A DNA stretch of 29,755 nt from Tubiluchus corallicola. Taxonomy: Eukaryota > Priapulida > Priapulimorpha > Priapulimorphida > Tubiluchidae. Under the pieces are notes generated by a model. The model saw nothing but the letters and a program-made list of their open reading frames with translations, searched no databases and was not told the origin of the DNA. Location: positions 1-29,755 of the forward strand of contig JAQGDQ010001197.1 in the NCBI GenBank assembly GCA_030141605.1, read 5' to 3'. Made by a program: the position numbers and the translations under genes. Below are positions 19,983 through 29,755 of the stretch, in pieces (within the stretch, counting starts at the first letter, position 1; each line of letters starts with the position of its first letter).

Positions 19983-21725
19983 CACTCAGTGTCCCTTTAT
20001 GACTTACGATTGGTTTATCAAAGTAGTTTGGTAAAAATGTTTAATCATTTATCAGGGCTTTTGTTCAGCTCAAACCTCTCAATACTCTTATAAAATGAGA
20101 GGAAAGGGGTTTCTGTGTGAAGTCCTTTCACTGTACCGTCGCACCGCGTCAGACATATTCAAAACCTCCATAAAGGTTTGGATACCCCTTAATAACGTAT
20201 TAGCCACAATGACATCCACCCCCATAGGACGTAGTATTGTCGAGCATGACTAAACGAAGTGAAATGGGAAGATAATTCCACATCGCGTATGATATTCGCG
20301 AGATGCTTTGCATTGTTCTAAATACCTATGCATGTGATACGGCTTCTTTAATCAACGGACAGCTGACACGTTTGATGAAGCAAGAAACAAGGTATTCGCA
20401 TTCCCAAAAGACGTTGTTCTTGCGTAGGACTTAATTTACGCTGTCCTATATTATGATGTGATAAGTCTAGTGGCAGCTTTGATGTTAATATTAGCGCGCG
20501 ATGTAGCATGTGGATGACGGCCCTAGTTTATTCATCGCTTTCTGGAAGCTAAGATTTGGACATCTTGAAGTAGTTGGCGATACTCAATTGGGATCTATAT
20601 TAATGACAAAGATCGCCTAGTTTATCAGCCATATGTTAGACGTAATCAAAAAAGTTCTTTGTTCATACTAGGGCTCTGATCTTTCCAGAATTCCGCCAAG
20701 TTTGTCTTCAAAGGTCACAGTGTAATAACTGTGAGTACATTCCGTCATTAGAGTGACTGACTTTTTAAAAATTATATACATTTCTGCCTTATATTTATCC
20801 AAAATATTTCACTGTAGTCATACTTTATAGTCGTAAAGCTACTCTCACACTTAAGTAGTCATCATTGGCAGCGTTGTACATTATAGTTTTTTGATCTGCG
20901 TGTGTGAAATAAATTGCTCTTACATTTTCTCATGATCTTACACGCACTTAGCAGTTTTCCATTGTGAAATGTATCGTTCGAGTTGTAAATTTTATCAGTC
21001 AATGTCTTACGTGATCGAACATATCAGTGCAAAAGTCGTAACTAATAATGATCGAAACACAACTGGGTTTAGCTTTAAATATTTAAGCAGTTCACTGCGG
21101 TTGGTAACAGTGCTGCTTTACCGTCACGTAAATTAAAAGTACATGATTTTATAAAACGATATATTGATAGTGCAAACAGAGAAACCATTATTAAGAGAAT
21201 ATTTTTAAGAAATCGTTGTTAGTGATGGGCGGAGTATTATGGTTGGGATTGACAATTGCCAGTTAGCAATACTAATAGATTGTCTCGTAACACCTTATAA
21301 TTATTACTGATTTGTCTTTTATATAGGACAAGTGTACAAATATATGTAAATATTAGTACTTTTTCATTAATATTAATTGGTCTACTAAATATGTTGACGA
21401 CTAAAAAGTGTACATTTATAGAAAAAATGTACGAAATAATGATAATATATATATAGTTATATTAAAACATATCCTATATGTAATGCATAATATATATTTT
21501 AAGCATAACATATAGCGTATATTTCAAGATAACCATCAAGTGCGTGTGTTAGCATGAAACGTAATAACTCAACAATATGTACATGCTTCGCTTAATGTTT
21601 TAAAGCGAATCACATACAGTAATTAACAACGCTAATTAGCACATATAAGGTAAGAAACGTCTGTTTTATGGAAACTCGTTTTGAACAAAAAAGTCATTAT
21701 AACTCAGAAAACAAGTTATACTCAC
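19983..21725. other. AT-rich DNA; probably intron of the minus-strand gene if that gene is real
   Basis: No recognised ORF, RNA or repeat. If the secreted-protein exon at 21726-22102 is real, this stretch begins its first coding intron. I looked for but could not identify the next exon. Confidence 0.35.
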
Positions 21726-22102
21726 ATGGCAATAATTCCCAAATATCCAGAATCCCAAACTGATGTTGCCAGATGGGATGTCCCACCTTGACCGATTCTA
21801 TCACAACTGATTGTTATTCCATACACAAACTGTTCCTGGTAGCAATTACATCCAGGAAAATTGTCTACAGCGCCACACGGATGGCTACTGTATGACGTCA
21901 TATTGTCTTGCGGCTCATGATGAATCAGAACCCCAGGACTAAATACACCGTTGTAGTCATAGTCAGCGGCTTCGAGAAGTCCCGTATTCTGTTCCTGCGA
22001 GTGATACAGTGGTCCGGTGTTGATCAAGGGGGCATCTTCGGACCGCACGGTTGAAAAATCATGCGCAGAGAGCAAAAAACACCACACTATGCTTGCTAAC
22101 AT
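21726..22102 (-). CDS. first coding exon of a secreted, cysteine-containing protein (possible LRR N-terminal cap)
   Basis: The minus-strand ATG at 22102 opens 125 codons plus 2 nt, ending at a consensus splice donor: the exon ends in CAT at 21726 and GTGAGTATAA follows. Reading on meets a stop within the donor, so the gene must splice. The N-terminus MLASIVWCFLLSAHDFSTVRS looks like a signal peptide. The mature part is acidic and polar, has an N-glycosylation sequon (N67-M-T) and cysteines at 76, 85, 87 and 100. The pattern C-x8-C-x-C-x12-C with ITISC at the end resembles a leucine-rich-repeat N-terminal cap. No LRR is visible because later exons were not found, so that assignment is tentative. 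Composition is gene-like, unlike most frames here. Function unknown. Confidence 0.6.
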
Positions 22103-22111
22103 TGTTAGTCA

Positions 22112-22278
22112 CTGGGAGAGGTACTGGTCAACAATCCACAGAGAGTTGAGGAAATAATGTTGCATTAGTTTCTAACAACTGTGAAACACGTTGATAACCT
22201 TTATTGTCCTCCTGCTTTACAGAGTGCTTTCTGATTTTTCACTTATTTGATGAAATGTAGCAAACCTTATCGGCTTAC
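22112..22278 (-). other. possible 5' UTR intron of the secreted-protein gene
   Basis: On the minus strand ATTAG|GTAAGCC gives a donor at 22278, and TACCTCTCCCAG gives a good acceptor ending at 22112, ten bases before the ATG. This would be a 167-bp intron between a short non-coding exon near the TATA box and the coding exon. It is inferred from motifs only. Confidence 0.35.
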
Positions 22279-22310
22279 CTAATGCGCCTCTGTTCCTCAG
22301 TGTTGTCCAA

Positions 22311-22320
22311 TTTTATATAA
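22311..22320 (-). promoter_or_regulatory. TATA box for the minus-strand secreted-protein gene
   Basis: TTATATAAAA on the minus strand, about 210 bp upstream of the ATG at 22102. Transcription would start near 22285-22290, about 30 bp downstream, leaving a short first exon before the possible donor at 22278. Confidence 0.45.
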
Positions 22321-22580
22321 CTTTTCTATGTCTAATACAGTTGATCAATATTGCATGGTAAAATCAGACGCGGAAGGCAGTTTTTTCCCATGTCAGAATC
22401 TAGCTCCGTTATGTAGGCAAGACAACTTTATTCTCACTACATTTGTGATGCTACCAACAGCTAAACTATTTGATGGCAATGGTGCCGCAACAAGCAAGCT
22501 TAATCTAGTCATTTGAGATCAAAATGCCTTTTAGCTGCAAAAATATAGCCTACTTCGATTATACGGTATATTAAGCCGCT

Positions 22581-22648
22581 TTATTTTATCTCCTCAGGGG
22601 TCGTCTTGGTTAATTTGTATGCTTTCCAACGTCCAGCTTGTTCTTCAT
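22581..22648 (-). CDS. possible terminal exon of an unidentified upstream gene
   Basis: On the minus strand a strong acceptor (a run of nine T, then ATTTATGTTTCAG) ends at 22649. In phase 2 the next bases read EEQAGRWKAYKLTK then TTPEEIK and stop at TAA 22583-22581, which overlaps an AATAAA polyadenylation signal (22585-22580). The peptide is charged and gene-like but too short to assign. If real, it ends a gene that lies upstream of, and in the same orientation as, the secreted-protein gene. An ATG just after the acceptor gives only MKNKLDVGKHTN. Confidence 0.3.
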
Positions 22649-22830
22649 CTGAAACATAAATAAAAAAAAACAATTGAGCATCTTTACGACTGTGCTTGCA
22701 GGAAGGACTAACATCATAATTTTACTCAATCGTAAAAGTTCAGCTGCCAAAATCATATTTTGTGTAGAGATAGTAAAAGAGTAAAGTTTAATACCTTTAT
22801 GACAATAAAGAAAAAGGGAGGATTCCTTGT

Positions 22831-22961
<131 letters not shown>

Positions 22962-23369
22962 TTCGTCCTTCGAAACGAAGATGACCATAGTGACAGGGAT
23001 AAAAGGTCAGTTTGGGGGGTTGTCATTCCTTTGATGAGCTCGAATGTGACTGACTAGGCCAATTCAGGCCTGGAAACTTCTTTGGGATTTGGCACAGGTG
23101 AGGCTGAGTGTTTGGACCTGTTGTTGGGCAGTGTCACATGCCTTGCGTCTCCTGCGCTTTTCCTCTGCCTCCTCAATCTTTTAGCCTCTGCTGTCTTAGC
23201 CCCTGTGATGATGGCACTCCGCCATGCTGAGCGATCTTGTGCAAGGGTTTAAAATTGAGCAGATATCCATGCTGAGCTCCTTGAGTGAGGCCTTCAGGCT
23301 GTCTTTGAAGCGTTCCTTTGGTCGTCCAACCTTTCTCTTTCCAGACACGAGTTCCCCATAGAGCATCTT
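22962..23369 (-). pseudogene. LINE ORF2 C-terminus with degenerate zinc finger
   Basis: Minus-strand fragments read GRPKERFKDSLKASLKELSM (around 23260-23320), then in another frame DRSAWRSAIITGAKTAEAKR, then SFQA-stop-IGLVSHIRAH near 23050-23085. This is the usual order at the end of many animal non-LTR polymerases: GRP..R..D..K.dLk, DR..WR, then a C2H2-type finger ending GL.sH.R.H. The stop in the finger is a TGA where CGA (R) is expected, a CpG-to-TpG change, and the finger cysteines are largely lost. At least two frameshifts. It is 5'-truncated at about 23369. Confidence 0.8.
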
Positions 23370-23370
23370 T

Positions 23371-23582
<212 letters not shown>

Positions 23583-24971
23583 AACTTTTACATTAGTATA
23601 AGTTCTATTAATAAAGTTGTGTTGTTTTAACTATAACTAATAATTGTTAAAATACAGATTAATGCAGACATATATAAAGATTAAAGAATAAAGGTTTTCT
23701 ATACGTGCATTACTGTACAAGGTTGTAAATAATTGGAAAGTTTCAGCTCATTGGTTTCATTAGACAAAGGGGATTGCAGCACCATTATATGTAAAGCAAC
23801 AGTTTTGCGAGATCTAATAATAAAATGGGGCGTTTCGTAAGACTGATGAAATCGTGAATTAACAGATTTGATAACTTGAGAGCGATTTGGCTACATCAAG
23901 TTCACTTCACCCAAGGAGAGGTGTCATGCAACTCTGTAAGCAGGATAACCAATTTCAAAATGAGCGTTAATTCGCTCAAATCCTAGTGTGTCTAATTTGA
24001 CCTGATTAAATGCTAAAGGGCTCATTTCGATTTATTAATTACATTATGCATTTTAAACAGTTGGAAATTTCATGGTGGATCTCACGATATACAATTTGCT
24101 TGACGTTCTACGCAAAAAATTCTAACTGATTGAATTACGAATTTATTCCACAACCAATCGTACGTACAAACATACATATAAATTGTTGATACATTATAAA
24201 ATAAAATAAACAAGTTACAGTGAGAAGGAGAAATGGCTTAGTAAGGAAAGCATAAAAATTTTCTTATACTGTGTTATAACAATATGTAACATGATATGCA
24301 ATGCATGATTTAATTATACGTAACGTAATAGAAATAGCTTATTTACTTGCAAAATTATATTCTTAAACCAGTGTGTAAGGACTAGAATATTAATTATAAG
24401 AACACGTTTTAATAATCGCAGCTAAACCAGAAGCTCTTTTTGCGTTCCTGGCGTCATTTTGTTGAAACAGAATTTATGAGTGCTAGCAGCGCCCTCGCGT
24501 ATTGTCAACGCCCACGCGTTTATTCACGACTCGCTAATCGTTTCAGTTTAATAAGGTAATTTCGCACATGCAGGTAGTTTACAACCACAATGGTAATCAG
24601 GCTTAGATTCGTGTTAATTGTATGGCTCATTTAACGAGAAAACTAACGGGATTTCTCCTATAATGCTAATGCAAGGGGAGCATGCAAACTGGGTCGGCCA
24701 GAAAAAAACGATCTTCCAAGTTAACTTCTGTGGTAGAAGCACTTGTAAGAGTCCCACACCATCGGATAGTCCTGCTTCTCGTCTTCTCCCAACGAACGTC
24801 GTTAGTACGTTTTTTCAACACGGTGTCATAGCAGTAAGTGAGAAACGGAAATGGAAGTTTAGACCTTCTGTCCTTAGAGAAAAACCGTGAAGAAATACGT
24901 CTTTAATGGTCAGTGATTGAGTTAACTCATGTTTAGCACGAGAGAATTTTCTCAAGATAAATTAAGTGCCT
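23583..24971. other. no gene recognised
   Basis: AT-rich sequence up to about 24420, then somewhat more GC. The frame at 24618-24890 has balanced composition but no recognised domain and no clear exon signals, so I do not call it. Confidence 0.4.
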
Positions 24972-25077
24972 GAGATGGAGAGAGAGGGAGGGAGGGAGGG
25001 AGGGAGAGAGAGAGAGAAAGAGAGAGAGAGAGAAGGAGAGAGAGAGAGAGGGGGGAGAGGTAGAGAGAGAGAGAGAA

Positions 25078-25120
<43 letters not shown>

Positions 25121-25160
25121 AACAGAGAGAGAGAGAGAGAGGGGGAAAGAAAAAGAAAAA
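24972..25160. repeat. (GA)n/(GGGA)n polypurine tract
   Basis: Almost pure purine over 190 bp: GA dinucleotides with GGGA runs near 24985-25003 and GGGG interruptions. E/R-rich and S/L-rich frames across it are artefacts. Confidence 0.96.
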
Positions 25161-26120
25161 TGAAGAAACGTTTTACGTCTTAGTGTGGGTCTTGCATGGA
25201 ACTTTATAGCACTTTGCAAAGAATAGGGGAACTACACGGTCTTCTCTTTTACAAACTACAAACGTCTCTACCGTTTAGACCTTTTAGACGCTTTGCTAGT
25301 TAACCTGTGTAACTACTTTTTTGGACCGCCCTGTATAAAATGCGGTTTATTTAGTAAAGCTGCAGAAAGTAAAGTTTCAGACGAAAAATCCGTCTTATCA
25401 GTTCGTGCTAATGAATGAATCCATGTAAGCGTGGGTGGTTAACCCATAAAACAGAAAAGGCGAAAAAGAACCAGAAATGAGGCGACAAACATCCATTCTA
25501 GACGGATTCACGGATAGTAAAGCTTTATGAATCTATGAGTCTGTTTATGATTTTTCAATAACGGACGCCAAGTCGTTAAAACATTCATTTTTTGGAAAAA
25601 TATACGTACTTTACTTTAAGCCAACAGGAAGGCGAGTGAAGCCAGTGAGGATGCCTAGAAGGTTTTTTCAACAATGAGTGTCGAACAACAATTACACCAC
25701 GTACAGGACTCGTTTACGGGACGCTTTATTAGGCCAGGTCATTATGAATTTGGGATACGAGAAGAAAGAGGGCACATGAAGGAATGCAAAACTTCGCCGA
25801 GACGGTTCAGTTCCCAGTGCCATATCGGAGATTTCTCGCTTGGAAAAAAACATAGATTATTTAGACATTGCCGTTACTTTGTAAAGCTTTCAATATGGCA
25901 CAAAACTAAATATTACATCTTGTAGTTGAAATATCATTTAAATTTTGTGAAACAGAGTGTGTTGTAGGGCACAGAAACTGTACCTAAGTGCTTTGCAGTG
26001 TATTTAGTTTATCACGAGGGTTTGACCAATCCAGTACCGTCATTATATTAAGGTTTCCAGACTCAATCGACTACTAGTTAAATTGACCCCCCCGCAATTA
26101 TGGACTACTGTTTACTCCTT
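25161..26120. other. possible mariner-like terminus at 25333; otherwise no gene
   Basis: On the minus strand TATA-CAGGGCGGTCCAAAAAAG begins at 25333. CAGGGnGGTCCAAAA is a common mariner-type terminus beside its TA target. No inverted partner is seen. The forward frame at 25674-25925 has balanced composition but no recognised domain. Confidence 0.3.
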
Positions 26121-26351
26121 GTTTCACAAATGCATCCATCACGTCAACACCTATGGCAGATCTAAGACGGGGCGCTCGTTTCAGAAATGCATCCCATCAC
26201 GTCAACACCTATGGCAGATCTAAGACGGGGCGCTTGTTTCAGAAATGCATCCCATCACGTCAACACCTATGGCAGATCTAAGACGGGGCGCTTGTTTCAG
26301 AAATGCATCCCATCACGTCAACACCTATGGCAGATCTAAGACGGGGCGCTC
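26121..26351. repeat. 58-bp tandem repeat, 4 copies
   Basis: Copies start at 26121 (57 bp), 26178, 26236 and 26294 (58 bp each); a few bases of a fifth follow. The unit begins GTTTCAGAAATGCATCCC and ends AGATCTAAGACGGGGCGCT. The last three copies are almost identical. Confidence 0.96.
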
Positions 26352-28004
26352 GTTTTAGAGATGAGACTTAATTCTTTAAACCGGCTGTTTACATTATTGT
26401 ATGCAGTTAGTTGCAGGTTTAAGACGGGTTAGTATGGCTTTGTCATGTAAAATACATTCAAGCTAGGTATCACTCACCTCATAGCCGTATCACGCGCCAC
26501 AAAACTCGCTCAGTTAATGGGTTTCAGTTTTAGGGAAACTTCCAAATTGACGAAATCCTAAAGCTATGGAATGCAAAAAATCCACTGTTAATTCAGGGGT
26601 GTCAATCAAGCAAGTCAAATTTCACAGTATCAGAAATGTAGATTCCAGACACCAACCAAACTTGACATCAATACGAATTTTGGAATTTTTCATGTATTAT
26701 CGATCACTGATCATGAATCGATTAGTATATTCCGTTTTTATATTTTTTCTTTTTCTTTTGTAATTATTGGAACTAATTTAGCCTATAACAGTGTTTTGTT
26801 ACTCAGGTAACGATTCGTTATTGGTTCTCGATCGATTACTGATTGTAAATTTACTATGTTCAAGCAATGGACTTAACGGAAGTGGTGTGACAAGCCACTG
26901 GCGTAGCAGTGTCTAGTTTTTTGCTGGATTACTGCTGCGTTTACCTGTCTGAAGGCAGAGTTCTTTTATTTTAAAATTCTGCCTGCCCAATGTCTACAAT
27001 AGACGTGACGGGCGTATGATGATGAATGGACATCTAGAGAACTTCTAGCGCTTTTAGCGGTTTTCAGAAATTTTCAATAATTATTATTGATAATTGATAG
27101 ATTAGTTGCATTTTTCAATGTGATTTTCGTACGAATCGTCGTCCGAAATAATCAGACTTAAATGAACTTTTCCCTCATAACAAATGCAGTGGAACATGTA
27201 CAGAAATTTTAATGTAAAATGCAAAAATAGATTTTGATAATTTACGAATGGATAATTTGTCAGCTTTCTGTTTGTTTGTCTGTCTGTCTGGCTAGCTGCC
27301 TGTCTACCTACTACTCCCTACCTACACCATTGTGCCCTTTTTCCTCTATTTCATAATTCCTTCCATATGTTGTACTTTTATATATCTTCGTGTATTGTGT
27401 GCAATTGTTTACAGGCATGCTTGATTTTGCACTTACACTTTTTGCACAAAATTTAGATTTCGGCTACACCACTTTTCCGAATAAATCAATCTAAATGGAT
27501 AATTTGTTATATGACAAAAACGAATTCACGAATCCAACATTGCAAAAATCTATGTCGTTGATTCCACCCACTAATGATCACTCTCTCGCGCACACTCCAC
27601 GTCATCTAATTACTTAATGCAACAGACCACGAATATTTTCCATTATCTACGGTAGCTGTGAGTAAAATTCGCATGATAATTTTTCAGGAATCCCGTCGTG
27701 CATAGTAACGTAGGATGAGACGATATTTTTATTAACGTACTGTTATATGATTCTTTTTAAATGTCATTGGGCAGGGCTCAGAAGCTTCGGAAAAGGTGCT
27801 TGTAAGCTACTTCACGTTAATTCAACTGTTTATTTAACGAATCAAAAGGCGCCTTTAGCAAAGTTAAAGAAGTTTTTGAAGAGCAGCTGACTATAGTAAA
27901 ATAGCCTAATTACCTAGAACTACTGCACCGCTCTATCTTTTTCTCCATCGTAATTGTTTGCAATCTTAATCACCAGGCTTTTATCATTGTAATTGCTGTC
28001 GTGA
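26352..28004. other. no gene recognised
   Basis: Unique AT-rich DNA with a short (TGTC)n/(CTAC)n patch at about 27273-27325. The stretch 26880-27030, ending GACGGGCGTATGATGATGAATGG, resembles a retroelement 3' end with a GATGAT tail but cannot be assigned. Confidence 0.4.
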
Positions 28005-28445
28005 GCACCACCACCACCACCACCACAGCCACCATAACCACCACCACAATCACTACCGCTACCATCAACACCGCCACCACTGCCACCACCACAACCACCA
28101 CCACCAGCACCGCTACCACCACCATAACCATAACCATAACCACCACCACAACCACCATCACCACCAATACCACAACCACCACCACCATCAACAACAACAA
28201 CAACGTACGCCACCACCACCACCAACACAACCAAAAATACCAGCACCGCCATCACTACTGCGACCACCACCACCACAAACTCCACCACCACAACTACCAG
28301 CACCATCACCGCCATCACCACCACCACCACCACCACCACCAACACCACCACCATAACCACCACCACCACCACCACCAACACCACCACCACCACCACCACA
28401 GCCACCATAACCACCACCACTGCCACCACCGCAACCACCTCCACC
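28005..28445. repeat. (CCA)n-rich compound microsatellite
   Basis: About 440 bp of CCA/CAC triplets mixed with CAA, CCG, CAT and ACA. The many interruptions suggest an old, heavily reshuffled array. Poly-T, H, V and G frames across it are artefacts. Confidence 0.95.
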
Positions 28446-29254
28446 TGTTGTGAACTTGAATAAGTCCACAAGTCTCTAGTAATATTAATGTCTTCAAACC
28501 AAATAATTGGCACTACTTTTTCCCAAGTTTTGACTGGTGGAAGAATACTTGTTTGAGTAAAACTTTTTTTCAGACCAGTTTTGAGTCAGGTGTGGCTTTA
28601 ACTCTAGGAAAAACGGTTGTGTTACTGATTCTATAAAAACATATGAAATTAAAATTTATAGAAATTTAATTTTGAGTTAAGGTGTTTTGTGATTTAGTTT
28701 TAAACTAGTATACTGAAATTCCGTGAAAAGAGAAATTCACGACACCACCACCACCATCTCCACCACCAACACCACCACCATAATCATTTTGGCTTATGAT
28801 TACAAGTACATTCGATAATAGTCTAAGGATCGTAACGTCATGCGTTTGAAAAAAGTAACGTTGATTTACATTTTGAAGGTGACGTCTACGTTTATTCGAG
28901 ATCTGAAGTTACTTTAACTTAATTTTTAATTCTGTACTCACCTGGTGGTAGTCAAGAAATTCGTTTTCTCCTGTTTTATAGGTGCACAGAAGTCTCAGAT
29001 TTATACTAGTCGTTAAAATATGAACCTTCTTGCAAACTCCTCAGTTTGCCCCTCAGTACGAGGAAAGCGCGTATTTTCAACTATGCAGGCGTCAAAACCA
29101 TCAACTACAATTACTGCAACACCATGGAAGCATGTTAACATTTAGCTAATGACAACTGTTAAGCCGGACGCTCTGATTGATGAAGCCACGCACGGCATGC
29201 AAGGAGTAGAAGTTCTACATATGAAGTGCGCATGCTTAGAACTGAAGTGTTACT
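28446..29254. other. no gene recognised; small (CCA)n at 28743-28781
   Basis: A short CCA-rich patch at 28743-28781 is probably related to the larger tract. Nothing else recognised. Confidence 0.4.
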
Positions 29255-29264
29255 GCGCATGCGC
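29255..29264. promoter_or_regulatory. GCGCATGCGC (NRF1-type palindrome)
   Basis: Exact core palindrome. Two half-matching GCGCATGC copies lie nearby (29228-29235 and 29450-29457). It sits about 60 bp upstream of a possible translation start at 29322, the kind of spacing seen in NRF1-driven CpG promoters. Confidence 0.4.
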
Positions 29265-29321
29265 TGTACGGTTAATTCGGTATCACTGTAATAACTTTAT
29301 ATGTATAGTACTACTGAACAG

Positions 29322-29346
29322 ATGGCAGCAGCAGCATTTCTAGTAC
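29322..29346 (+). CDS. possible short first coding exon
   Basis: ATGGCAGCAGCAGCATTTC gives MAAAAFLV, followed by the consensus donor GTAAGT at 29347-29352. An ATGGC start followed by Ala codons is common for housekeeping genes, and NRF1-type motifs lie just upstream. No second exon is identified before the window ends, so this is only a candidate. Confidence 0.2.
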
Positions 29347-29352
29347 GTAAGT

Positions 29353-29755
29353 AAATTTATTCTCCTCGCTCCCAGCCGAAAAGCAGTTAATTCGTTTTTG
29401 TTTTTTTAAGTTCCACTTCCGAAACCCAGTCCGGTTTTTACGTGTTTATGCGCATGCAGAATTTAACCAACGTTAAAAGTATGTTTTAGTAATATTAAAT
29501 ATTGGGTGGAAAATTCCTAACACGTTTTTTAAGACATAGCGACCCCCAATGAACTTAAAAAATTACATCAAAAGAAGATGGCATCAGGTCCTGGACTAAA
29601 TATTCTCTCACTGAACGAGGGTTTTAGTTACAGAATCTAAAGTAAAACGCAAACAGCTCGTGCAACTACTGTGTTCATAGGAATGCACAAGGGCCATTTT
29701 GTGGTACCTCATTGTGCTCCAGTCCTAAACACCTCAACATCTTGTAAGACGGGTG
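29353..29755. other. no gene recognised
   Basis: Would be intron if the candidate first exon at 29322 is real. Otherwise nothing recognised. Confidence 0.35.

Noticed and set aside
24618-24890. 90-codon forward frame with balanced composition
   Set aside because: No recognised domain, no clear splice or promoter signals; length is within chance for this window.
25674-25925. 83-codon forward frame
   Set aside because: Balanced composition but no recognised family, no exon signals and no repeat of it elsewhere; not supportable as a gene.
26399-29755. Recurring TAAGACGGG word near the 58-bp array, at about 26418 and at the window end
   Set aside because: The flanks do not match beyond about 9-10 bases, so it is probably coincidence.

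Overview
The window looks like gene-poor, AT-rich nuclear DNA from a metazoan, most likely a marine invertebrate. The signs are spliceosomal-type splice sites, a 5S rRNA-derived SINE, fragments of several non-LTR retrotransposons (LINEs), TA-flanked MITE-like elements, and long micro- and minisatellites. Nothing bacterial or phage-like is visible: there are no operons, no compact ORFs and no CRISPR array. I cannot fix the phylum from sequence alone.

Layout. 1-440 is a 25-bp minisatellite. 2568-3956 is a nonautonomous TIR element whose two arms carry the same 21-bp repeat in opposite orientation. 4584-4774 is a (CAGT)n tract and 4999-5453 a 455-bp MITE. 5758-6167 holds (CT)n and (CAT)n, and 6847-6913 (AT)n ending at a mariner-like terminus. 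7087-7555 is a possible second MITE, followed by a 1.3-kb 26-bp minisatellite (7611-8947). 9130-9572 is a tRNA-Ala-like SINE (minus), and 9655-10280 a 37-bp array made of two alternating unit types. 10787-11566 is a 51/52-bp minisatellite continuous with a LINE reverse transcriptase relic (11567-12290, minus). 12912-13700 is a 44-bp array with a 150-bp higher-order period. 14651-14935 is a second LINE C-terminus (plus), and 16521-16875 a 5S-derived SINE with a target-site duplication. 17859-18535 is a very uniform 42-bp array. 21726-22102 (minus) is the best host-gene candidate: a first coding exon of a secreted protein with a TATA box upstream. 22944-23369 is a third LINE tail (minus) between trinucleotide arrays. 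Purine-rich, 58-bp and (CCA)n repeats fill 24972-28445. A possible promoter and first exon lies near 29255-29346.

Most long open frames come from repeat units that contain no stop codon, not from genes. Tandem repeats make up roughly a quarter of the window. The two most interesting structures are the TIR element with tandem-array arms and the minisatellite that starts in frame inside a LINE reverse transcriptase ORF. I found no evidence of a multi-gene functional system.
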